A stretch of DNA of 6,496 bases from Gammaproteobacteria bacterium. Lineage in GTDB: Bacteria > Pseudomonadota > Gammaproteobacteria > Thiohalospirales > Thiohalospiraceae. The stretch is from the NCBI GenBank assembly GCA_014762485.1, contig JABURU010000269.1, positions 1 through 6,496 of the forward strand. Direction: 5' to 3'. Under the pieces are notes generated by a model. The model saw only the letters and a list, made by a program, of their open reading frames with translations. It had not been told where the DNA came from and ran no database searches. Numbering within the stretch: the first letter of the stretch is position 1; the number at the start of each line of letters is the position of its first letter. The position numbers and the translations under genes were made by a program. This document shows positions 1-6,312 of this stretch, piece after piece.

Positions 1-1017
1 GGTGGCAACAATGATGGCCAGGCACAACTGTTCTTTATCAAGTTATCCGGCCCAGGAGCAGATGATGTATGGGACGAAGGTAGCGATTATCACGTTATGA
101 CCACCGGGGTGGGTGATGCCCTGGAGCGTAACGGCTTATCGGAAATCGAGATAGCCGACTTCAGTGGAAACTCCATCGCTGATCGTGTTTATGCAGGTGA
201 TTTACGCGGCAACCTGTGGGTGTTTGACCTACGCAGCACCTCAGGCTCATGGACCGCCAATAACCCGGAGAAATTATTTACCACGATAAACAATCAGCCT
301 ATCACCAGTAAACCCAGTATCACTTTTAATCCGGACATGAGCTATAACGATGCATCCAAGCCGAACCTGCTCGTTATCTTTGGCAGTGGACAGTTCTTAG
401 TAAACAGTGACAAGTCGACGGTCGAAAATCAGTATATCTATGGTTTATGGGATAACACGCTCAATACAACCAGCGGCTTTACTGAAATCACGACAGGTGA
501 TCTGATAGAACAAGGCCCCATTACTAACATCATCAGTAATGGTTCGGAATATCGTGTCATGCCAGACCCGGCCTCCGTATCGTATCAAAATGGTGACAAG
601 GGCTGGTATCTTGCCTTACCCAATAGTGGAGAGCGAATCATCAGTCACTCACTAATCATTGATAACAGCGTTATTTTTGCCACGATGATTCCATCATCTA
701 CTCCTTGCTCTCTCGGTGGCAGTGGCTGGATTATGGCACTGGATACCAGCAATGGCTCCAGAACATCTACCGCGATATTTGATATTAATAATGATGCCAT
801 CGTAAACAATAGCGATACGATTAGTGTATCCGGCAATGATGTAGCTGTATCTGGCCAGAAGGTTGAAGGCGGAATACCGCAAACACCTGGGCGCCTGGGC
901 AGCAATCTTTATACCAGCGGTCAAAATGGCATCGCGGCAGCAACACGCATCGGTAGCGAGCATGACATCCTGACACGCCAATCCTGGCGACAACACTATT
1001 ACATAAACTTGAAATAA
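1..1017 (+). CDS. pilY1: PilY1-family type IV pilus tip adhesin, C-terminal part (5' end outside window)
   Basis: This is the last 338 residues of a PilC/PilY1-type protein. The frame is open from base 1, so the ATG at 97 is internal and the true start lies upstream. PilY1 proteins are large secreted proteins at the tip of type IV pili; they promote pilus extension, adhesion and surface sensing. Family marks are the A-G-D-L-R-G-N-L-W-V-F-D-L blade motif (about fragment residues 65-77), the C-S-L-G-G-S-G-W segment (from Cys236) followed by M-A-L-D, and the near-terminal R-Q-S-W-R-Q. These fit the C-terminal beta-propeller domain. Two acidic loops resemble calcium sites: D-F-S-G-N-S-I-A-D (residues 53-61) lies where P. 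aeruginosa PilY1 has its known calcium loop, and a 12-residue dockerin/EF-hand-like loop is at 261-272. Cys236 is the only cysteine in this part. The pilin gene starts six bases after the TAA, which suggests one operon. Family identity is firm; adhesin specificity cannot be judged. Confidence 0.92.
   Translation, partial: GGNNDGQAQLFFIKLSGPGADDVWDEGSDYHVMTTGVGDALERNGLSEIEIADFSGNSIADRVYAGDLRGNLWVFDLRSTSGSWTANNPEKLFTTINNQPITSKPSITFNPDMSYNDASKPNLLVIFGSGQFLVNSDKSTVENQYIYGLWDNTLNTTSGFTEITTGDLIEQGPITNIISNGSEYRVMPDPASVSYQNGDKGWYLALPNSGERIISHSLIIDNSVIFATMIPSSTPCSLGGSGWIMALDTSNGSRTSTAIFDINNDAIVNNSDTISVSGNDVAVSGQKVEGGIPQTPGRLGSNLYTSGQNGIAAATRIGSEHDILTRQSWRQHYYINLK
781..816 (+). other. Calcium-binding-type loop coding segment in PilY1
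   Basis: These twelve codons encode D-I-N-N-D-A-I-V-N-N-S-D, matching the D-x-N-x-D-G-x-x-x-x-x-D spacing of dockerin/EF-hand loops (positions 1, 3, 5 and 12). The usual Gly at position 6 is Ala. Similar loops after the C-x-x-G-G-S-G-W segment are, from memory, common in PilY1 relatives. Calcium binding is inferred from the pattern only. Confidence 0.55.
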
Positions 1018-1023
1018 ATAATT

Positions 1024-1473
1024 ATGACAACGATAGACAAACAGAACGGATTAACACTACTGGAGTTAATGGTTGTTGTCGCGGTGATTGCCATATTGTC
1101 GGTTATCGGCTGGTCACAATACCGAGCACAATTTCATGAAGGCACACGCGGTGATGCGGTCGCGGCATTAACCACCTCCGCCGCACACCTACAGACATGC
1201 TACTCCCGTACCATTCCTAACTCATATACCAACTGTGAAATATTCAATATGGGAACCGGCAAGTGTAGTAATGAAGCATTGGCGGCAAACAATGATACTA
1301 ATATCTATTCACGCAAATGCTCGTGGATTATCACCTTCAGCAGCTTATCATCCAGCGGCTATCAACTAACCGCAACCCGAACCTATATTGATGACGACTC
1401 TACACAAAAAGAAGATATCATGACATTAAACCACCTGGGACAACGTGGCGGAAATGTTGACTGGCCGAGATAA
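1024..1473 (+). CDS. pilE: PilE-like type IV minor prepilin
   Basis: A 149-residue prepilin. The short leader M-T-T-I-D-K-Q-N-G ends in Gly9, the prepilin peptidase (PilD) site, followed by L-T-L-L-E-L-M and a hydrophobic stretch to about residue 29. Mature Glu5 (Glu14 of the precursor), needed for methylation and subunit docking, is present. Mature residue 1 is Leu where most type IVa pilins have Phe. The segment G-D-A-V-A-A-L is typical of the N-terminal helix of PilE-like pilins. The soluble domain has four cysteines (59, 71, 81, 99), enough for two disulfides. The position, six bases after pilY1 and convergent to ispH, matches the pilE slot of the Pseudomonas minor pilin cluster. Minor pilins of this kind prime pilus assembly in the inner membrane and sit with PilY1 at the tip. 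The ATG at 1024 is the only start that keeps the leader; its Shine-Dalgarno is weak (A/T-rich), so translation is probably coupled to pilY1. Prepilin identity is very firm; the PilE assignment rests mainly on position. Confidence 0.9.
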   Translation: MTTIDKQNGLTLLELMVVVAVIAILSVIGWSQYRAQFHEGTRGDAVAALTTSAAHLQTCYSRTIPNSYTNCEIFNMGTGKCSNEALAANNDTNIYSRKCSWIITFSSLSSSGYQLTATRTYIDDDSTQKEDIMTLNHLGQRGGNVDWPR

Positions 1474-1517
1474 CAATCTATACGATAATGATTAACTTCT
1501 AATCAAACGACAGGAAA

Positions 1518-1542
1518 TGAGCATATAGTTTTACCGTGCTCA
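1518..1542. repeat. Small inverted repeat between convergent operons
   Basis: TGAGCA at 1518-1523 is the exact inverse of TGCTCA at 1537-1542, with a 13-base loop. It lies in the 103-base gap between the pilin and ispH stop codons, where a bidirectional terminator would be expected. The stem is only six pairs and neither strand has a clear T-run after it, so it is at best a weak terminator. I see no other signal in the gap. Confidence 0.25.
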
Positions 1543-1576
1543 GTCACAAGGCAAATATAGAAGCTAATTACTCTGC

Positions 1577-2515
1577 TTAGGATTGCAATGCCTTGGGAAT
1601 CGGGAACACAATAGTTTCAGGCGCTCCAATAAAATGTTCTACCTCTTCCGCGCCCCAGGACTTTAACTGTTCGACTACCTGCTGGACCAGTATTTCCGGT
1701 GCAGAAGCGCCGGCTGTAATGCCTATCGTATCAACACCGTCCAGCCACTCCTGTTGGATCTCACTGGCATTATCAATCAGGTAGGCCTTTGCACCCATAC
1801 GCTCAGCCACTTCACGTAAACGGTTTGAATTAGAGCTATTGGGCGAACCTACAACCAAAACAACCTGACTTTTTCCTGCCAGCCCTTTAACGGCATCCTG
1901 CCGGTTTTGTGTGGCATAACAGATATCATTTTTCTTCGGTCCAATAATATTTGGAAAACGCTCACGCAAGGCGTCGATCACTTTCGCAGTATCATCCATG
2001 GAGAGAGTCGTCTGGGTGACAAAGGCCAGCTCGTTTTCATCCTCTACCCGTAAGGCAAGTACATCCTCAGGGGTTTCAACCAGGTGCATCTGGCCTTTAT
2101 CTGTAAGCTTTTCATACCGCCCCATGGTACCTTCTACTTCCGGGTGCCCGGCATGACCGATAAGGATGCAATCACGTCCTCTCTTTGCATTACGCAACAC
2201 CTCTAAATGTACCTTGGTAACCAAGGGGCAGGTTGCATCAAATACCACCAGGCTTCGACGCTCTGCTTCCTGTTCAACCGCCCTGGAAACACCATGTGCA
2301 CTAAAGATAACGATCTTATCGTCTGGTACCTGATCCAGCTTCTCGACAAAGATAGCACCTTTGTTTTTCAGGCCATCGACAACAAATTTATTATGCACGA
2401 CTTCATGACGTACATAGATAGGTGCACCATGTAATTCCAGGGCCTTTTCAACGATCTCTATTGCGCGGTCAACACCAGCACAAAAGCCACGAGGGTTAGC
2501 TAACAGGATTTGCAT
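1577..2515 (-). CDS. ispH: 4-hydroxy-3-methylbut-2-enyl diphosphate reductase (IspH/LytB)
   Basis: A full-length, 312-residue IspH. This cytosolic [4Fe-4S] enzyme reduces HMBPP to IPP and DMAPP in the last step of the MEP isoprenoid pathway. The three cluster-binding cysteines are present: Cys12 in N-P-R-G-F-C-A-G-V, Cys96 in D-A-T-C-P-L-V, and Cys199 in N-D-I-C-Y-A-T. The substrate-pocket residues are also there: His41, His74, His124 and Glu126 (H-P-E-V), Thr167, the S-S-N triad at 227-229, and Ser271 in A-G-A-S-A-P. Length and motifs match the E. coli enzyme with a two-residue shift after about residue 190. The ATG overlaps the fkpB stop by one base (TGATG) and no strong Shine-Dalgarno precedes it, so translation is probably coupled to fkpB. 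It is the last gene of the minus-strand operon and ends in TAA. Confidence 0.98.
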   Translation of the reverse strand: MQILLANPRGFCAGVDRAIEIVEKALELHGAPIYVRHEVVHNKFVVDGLKNKGAIFVEKLDQVPDDKIVIFSAHGVSRAVEQEAERRSLVVFDATCPLVTKVHLEVLRNAKRGRDCILIGHAGHPEVEGTMGRYEKLTDKGQMHLVETPEDVLALRVEDENELAFVTQTTLSMDDTAKVIDALRERFPNIIGPKKNDICYATQNRQDAVKGLAGKSQVVLVVGSPNSSNSNRLREVAERMGAKAYLIDNASEIQQEWLDGVDTIGITAGASAPEILVQQVVEQLKSWGAEEVEHFIGAPETIVFPIPKALQS

Positions 2516-2946
2516 CAGGCATTCACCGAAACCAGTTCAACTCTAAAAGCAAGGTTACGACCCGCTAGAGGATGGTTAAAGTCTACGATGACTCTTTCAC
2601 CTATCAATTCCATGATGACACCAGGCACTTCATCACCGGCGGGTGTATCAAAACCTATCACCAGACCTTCTTCCAGCTTAATCTCTTCAGGGAAGTCACT
2701 GCGCTGCATTTCATGCAGGTTATCCTCATCACGATAGCCGAAGCCTTCATCCGGGTTGATCAGGAATGTTTGCTCATCACCTATCGTCAGTTCCTTGATG
2801 TGCGACTCCAGTGTATCGATCATCTCGCCATCACCAAGGGCGAAGGTCATCACGTCATCACCTTCGGTGGCATCCACCACGGTGCCATCTTCCAGGCTTA
2901 AGGTAAAACGTATACAAATCTTGTCACCATCTTTTAATTCAGACAT
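2515..2946 (-). CDS. fkpB: FKBP-type peptidyl-prolyl cis-trans isomerase (FkpB/SlpA type)
   Basis: A 143-residue SlyD/SlpA-like FKBP that catalyses cis-trans isomerisation at proline and probably acts as a cytosolic folding helper. Visible marks are the N-terminal strand followed by L-E-D-G-T-V-V-D-A-T, the P-D-E-G-F-G-Y segment (65-71) leading into the insert-in-flap region, P-G-V-I (108-111), and the signature D-F-N-H-P-L-A-G (122-129). There is no His/Cys-rich tail, so it is the SlpA/FkpB form, not metal-binding SlyD. I chose the ATG at 2944-2946. An upstream in-frame ATG at 2985 would add 13 mostly basic residues lying inside lspA, whereas the chosen start fits the family N-terminus and has a purine-rich Shine-Dalgarno (2953-2962). 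The start is one base after the lspA stop. Presence between lspA and ispH is the usual gammaproteobacterial arrangement. Confidence 0.95.
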   Translation of the reverse strand: MSELKDGDKICIRFTLSLEDGTVVDATEGDDVMTFALGDGEMIDTLESHIKELTIGDEQTFLINPDEGFGYRDEDNLHEMQRSDFPEEIKLEEGLVIGFDTPAGDEVPGVIMELIGERVIVDFNHPLAGRNLAFRVELVSVNA

Positions 2947-2947
2947 A

Positions 2948-3418
2948 TCAGGCCTTTTCCTTCTTTGCCGCTCGGAAGCTCTCAATAATCAATAAAACGG
3001 CCCCTATGGAGATAGCCATATCAGCGATATTAAATGTTGGGAAATAGTAACCGGCATAATGAAGTTGAATAAAGTCCACCACATAACCGTGGGCCATGCG
3101 ATCCCACACGTTACCCAACGCACCGCCAATGATCAATACCAGGCCGATAGCTTCGACTTTTTCACTTTCGTTTAGTTTACGCACCCACTGGATCAGCACA
3201 CCACTAACTATCACCGCCAGAACAATAAAGAACCAGCGCTGCCAACCACCGGCATCACTTAAGAAATTGAATGCTGCACCGGTATTATGTGCCAGTGTCA
3301 GGTTGAAAAAGGGCAGTATCTCAACCGGTATTAAGTAGGCAAGATCAGCACTGGCCCAGTACTTGGTAACTTGATCCAGTACTATGATCACTGCCGATAT
3401 CCATAACAGACGCAACAT
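2948..3418 (-). CDS. lspA: Lipoprotein signal peptidase (signal peptidase II)
   Basis: A 156-residue inner-membrane aspartyl protease that removes signal peptides from diacylglyceryl-modified prolipoproteins, after Lgt and before Lnt. Hydrophobic segments at about residues 3-20, 62-79, 89-103 and 129-146 give the expected four membrane helices. The catalytic aspartates are Asp115 (H-G-Y-V-V-D-F-I) and Asp133 (F-N-I-A-D-M-A-I). The D-Q-x-T-K motif (15-19) and the H-N-T-G-A-A-F-N-F motif (44-52) are intact. The G-N-x-x-D-R box reads G-N-V-W-D-R, with Trp where Ile or Tyr is commoner; this is unlikely to matter. The ATG at 3416-3418 has a strong AAGGAG seven bases upstream. It follows ileS by 11 bases, the classic ileS-lspA pair of proteobacteria, and stops with TGA one base before fkpB. 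Confidence 0.98.
   Translation of the reverse strand: MLRLLWISAVIIVLDQVTKYWASADLAYLIPVEILPFFNLTLAHNTGAAFNFLSDAGGWQRWFFIVLAVIVSGVLIQWVRKLNESEKVEAIGLVLIIGGALGNVWDRMAHGYVVDFIQLHYAGYYFPTFNIADMAISIGAVLLIIESFRAAKKEKA
2953..2962 (-). promoter_or_regulatory. Ribosome binding site of fkpB inside the lspA 3' end
   Basis: On the minus strand the stretch reads AAGGAAAAGG and ends six bases before the ATG at 2946. It is made of the Lys-Glu-Lys codons at the end of lspA, so the basic tail of LspA and the fkpB ribosome site share bases. It decides the fkpB start in favour of 2946 over 2985. Confidence 0.75.
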
Positions 3419-3425
3419 TCTATGA

Positions 3426-3431
3426 CTCCTT
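3426..3431 (-). promoter_or_regulatory. Ribosome binding site of lspA overlapping the ileS stop codon
   Basis: AAGGAG on the minus strand, seven bases from the lspA ATG. Its first two bases are the last two of the ileS TAA stop (3430-3432). A ribosome terminating on ileS therefore sits on the lspA site, which fits coupled translation. Confidence 0.85.
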
Positions 3432-6276
3432 ATGCATGCTTACGCTGTTCGCCTTCGCCATCAACGTTGTCGATACAACGTCCACATAACTCAGAGTGTT
3501 CACTATGACTGCCCACATCTTCACGATGGTGCCAGCAACGCACGCACTTCTCATGTTCCGAGGCCGCGGTAACGATCCACATCTCATCATTCGAGCTTAA
3601 GGTGACGTGAGCCCCACTGGCAGGTGGTGTTTCAACCTTATGGATGCGAGCGTACGATGTAATTAAAACAAAGCGTAACTCGTCTTCCAGCTTCGCCAGC
3701 TTGCTGTACAACTCACTGCCACAATACAGATCCACCTCGGCATCCAGGGAAGACCCTATGCCACCGGCAGTACGTAGCGCTTCCAGCTCTTTGGCCACCG
3801 CTTGACGCACCTCTAGTACCTGCTGCCAGAAGGCCAGGCCCATTTCAGACTCGGAAGGAATCACCGGGAACTCATACCAGGTTTCCATGTGTACCGACTC
3901 ACCATGCTCACCGGGAATGTGCTGCCAGATCTCTTCAGCGGTAAAACTGGTGATCGGTGCCAACCAGCGCACCATCGCCTCAATCACATGATACAGCGCC
4001 GTCTGTGCTGAACGACGCGCCAGAGAATCAGCCTGCGTGGTGTACTGGCGATCCTTGATCACGTCCAGGTAGAAACCGCCCATGTCCACCGAACAGAAAT
4101 TGTGTACCTTCTGGTAGATGTGGTGGAATTCATACTGATTGTAGGCCTCTATCACCTCTTCCTGTAACTGCCAGGCGCGCTCTACCGCCCAGCGATCCAG
4201 CGGCAACATATCCTTCATATCGATCATGTGTTGAGCTGGCTCAAAGCCGGCCATATTGGATAGAAGGAAACGCGAGGTGTTACGAATACGGCGATAGGAA
4301 TCGGCGATGCGCTTAAAGAACTCATCAGAGACGGTCATCTCACCACGGTAGTCGGTAGCCGCCACCCACAGGCGCAGTATGTCGGCACCCATGGAGTTCA
4401 TCACCTTTTGTGGCTCAACGGTATTGCCGATGGACTTGGACATCTTCTGTCCCTTGGCATCAACAGTAAAGCCATGGGTCAAAGCCGCTTTATAAGGCGC
4501 CACACCATGCATGGCGATAGAGGTCAGCAACGAGGACTGGAACCAACCGCGATGTTGATCAGAACCCTCGAGATAGAGATCGGCAGCCGGGAAGTCTTTA
4601 ATGCCTTCGCGTGACTCCAGCACCGCGTTATGAGTGACCCCCGAATCAAACCAGACATCCAGGGTATCGGTCACCTTGCGATACTGATCCGCCTCGGCCC
4701 CCAGCAGCTCTTTGGCATCCAGCTCAAACCAGGCATCTATGCCCTGCTCTTCTACACGCCTGGCCACTTCTTCGATAAGGCGCGGTGTCTCTGAGTGTAG
4801 CTCCTCGGTCTCGCGGTGCACAAACAAAGCAATCGGCACACCCCACGTGCGCTGACGCGAGATACACCAGTCGGGGCGACCGGAAACCATGTTTTCGATG
4901 CGCTGTTGTCCCCACTCGGGCAGCCACTGGGTATTCTTGATGGCGCTCATCGCCTTCTCACGCAAGCCGGCCTGGTCCATGGAGATAAACCACTGCGGTG
5001 TCGCACGGAATATAATCGGCGTCTTGTGGCGCCAGCAATGTGGGTAGCTATGACGGAAGGCTTCGTGATGCACCAACTTGTTATTGGTCTTTAACACCTC
5101 GATCACATGATCATTGGCCTTGAATACATGTTCACCGGCAAAGATTTCGGTGGAAGGCAGGTACTTGCCATCATCACCGACGGGATTCTCCACCTTCAGG
5201 CCATAGCGTGAACCGACGACATAGTCGTCCTGACCGTGGCCGGGGGCGGTATGCACACAACCGGTACCGGCATCGGTGGTCACATGTTCACCGCATATGA
5301 TTGGCACTTCGCGCTCATAGAATGGATGCGCCAATTTCAGCCCATCCAGATCCTTACCCTTGGCATAGGCAACGATCTTGTAATCCTCTACCTCATAACG
5401 GGCCATGATGTCTTTCAGCATGGCGTCGGCCAGAACCAATCGCTCGGGACCATGCTCGGCGACACCGTCACACTGCACGACGACATAATCCAGCTCGGCG
5501 TTTAACGCCACTGCCTGGTTGGCAGGCAGGGTCCAGGGTGTGGTGGTCCAGATCACGGCAGAGATCGGCCCTTCACCGGTATGACCTTCGACCTTGTGAC
5601 AACGATCAAACAGGGCGGCATCGTCCAACACCTCGAAACGTACATCGATGGCGGGGGAGGTCTTATCCTCGTATTCCACTTCGGCCTCGGCCAGCGCCGA
5701 GCCACAATCGGTACACCAGTGCACCGGCTTGGCCCCCTTGTGCAAGTGGCCCTTATCGATGATACGTCCCAGCGAACGGATAATGTCCGCCTCGAACTGG
5801 AAATTCATCGTTAGGTAAGGATTGTCCCAGTCACCGATCACACCCAGACGTTTAAAGTCTTCACGCTGACCATCCACCTGCTTGGTGGCATAATCGCGAC
5901 AGGCCTTGCGGAACTCAGAGGCAGTTACCTTGTGGCCAGCCTTGCCTACCTTCTTCTCCACCTTCAGTTCGATGGGCAGGCCGTGACAATCCCAACCGGG
6001 GATGTAAGGCGCATCTTTGCCGTTCATCGACTGCGACTTAACGATAATATCCTTCAGTACTTTGTTCACCGCATGGCCGATGTGGATGTCACCGTTTGCA
6101 TAAGGAGGGCCGTCATGCAGAATGAACTGCTCCTGTCCCTTTCTTGTCTCACGCAACTTGCCGTATAGATCCATCTCCTGCCACTTCTTCAAGGTTTCCG
6201 GCTCACGATTGGGCAGGTTGCCACGCATCGGGAACTCGGTCTCAGGCAGATTGAGGGTATGTTTGTAATCGGCCAC
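3430..6276 (-). CDS. ileS: Isoleucyl-tRNA synthetase, bacterial type
   Basis: A complete 948-residue class I synthetase (E. coli IleS is 938) that charges tRNA-Ile with isoleucine in the cytosol. The HIGH motif is at 65-68 (D-I-H-I-G-H) and KMSKS at 611-615, so both ATP-site signatures are intact. The CP1 editing domain, which clears mischarged valine, spans roughly 190-400, with the Thr-rich W-T-T-T-P-W-T-L-P at 243-251 and G-T-G-C-V-H-T-A-P-G-H-G at 337-348. The anticodon-binding helical region follows KMSKS. The C-terminal zinc module has Cys911, Cys914, Cys931 and Cys934 in two C-x-x-C pairs. The start is GTG (6274-6276), not ATG: an in-frame TAG lies two codons upstream, the next ATG is codon 17, and the A-D-Y-K-x-T-L-N-L-P-E-T N-terminus aligns with family members. 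An AAGGA site lies ten bases upstream. It ends with TAA, 11 bases before lspA. The zinc tail and overall form point to the ordinary IleS1 type. Confidence 0.98.
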   Translation of the reverse strand: MADYKHTLNLPETEFPMRGNLPNREPETLKKWQEMDLYGKLRETRKGQEQFILHDGPPYANGDIHIGHAVNKVLKDIIVKSQSMNGKDAPYIPGWDCHGLPIELKVEKKVGKAGHKVTASEFRKACRDYATKQVDGQREDFKRLGVIGDWDNPYLTMNFQFEADIIRSLGRIIDKGHLHKGAKPVHWCTDCGSALAEAEVEYEDKTSPAIDVRFEVLDDAALFDRCHKVEGHTGEGPISAVIWTTTPWTLPANQAVALNAELDYVVVQCDGVAEHGPERLVLADAMLKDIMARYEVEDYKIVAYAKGKDLDGLKLAHPFYEREVPIICGEHVTTDAGTGCVHTAPGHGQDDYVVGSRYGLKVENPVGDDGKYLPSTEIFAGEHVFKANDHVIEVLKTNNKLVHHEAFRHSYPHCWRHKTPIIFRATPQWFISMDQAGLREKAMSAIKNTQWLPEWGQQRIENMVSGRPDWCISRQRTWGVPIALFVHRETEELHSETPRLIEEVARRVEEQGIDAWFELDAKELLGAEADQYRKVTDTLDVWFDSGVTHNAVLESREGIKDFPAADLYLEGSDQHRGWFQSSLLTSIAMHGVAPYKAALTHGFTVDAKGQKMSKSIGNTVEPQKVMNSMGADILRLWVAATDYRGEMTVSDEFFKRIADSYRRIRNTSRFLLSNMAGFEPAQHMIDMKDMLPLDRWAVERAWQLQEEVIEAYNQYEFHHIYQKVHNFCSVDMGGFYLDVIKDRQYTTQADSLARRSAQTALYHVIEAMVRWLAPITSFTAEEIWQHIPGEHGESVHMETWYEFPVIPSESEMGLAFWQQVLEVRQAVAKELEALRTAGGIGSSLDAEVDLYCGSELYSKLAKLEDELRFVLITSYARIHKVETPPASGAHVTLSSNDEMWIVTAASEHEKCVRCWHHREDVGSHSEHSELCGRCIDNVDGEGEQRKHA

Positions 6277-6286
6277 TTTGCTCTAT

Positions 6287-6291
6287 TCCTT
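6287..6291 (-). promoter_or_regulatory. Ribosome binding site of ileS supporting the GTG start
   Basis: AAGGA on the minus strand, ten bases before the GTG at 6276. The spacing is slightly long. Because TAG at 6283-6285 closes the frame just upstream, GTG is the first possible start served by this site. Confidence 0.6.
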
Positions 6292-6312
6292 ATCTACTGT
6301 CTTGCCACTCAT

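Noticed and set aside
1483..1503. GATAATGATTAACTTCTAATC, resembling a Fur box
   Set aside because: Only the first half matches the consensus well, and it lies between two convergent stop codons where there is no promoter to regulate.
2944..2985. Longer fkpB starting at the ATG at 2985
   Set aside because: The extra 13 residues are encoded inside lspA, are highly basic and unlike FKBP N-termini; the ATG at 2946 has the better ribosome site.
4724..5094. Open frames on both strands overlapping the middle of ileS
   Set aside because: They overlap conserved ileS codons, give low-complexity Arg/His-rich translations and have no ribosome sites; they are shadows of the real gene.
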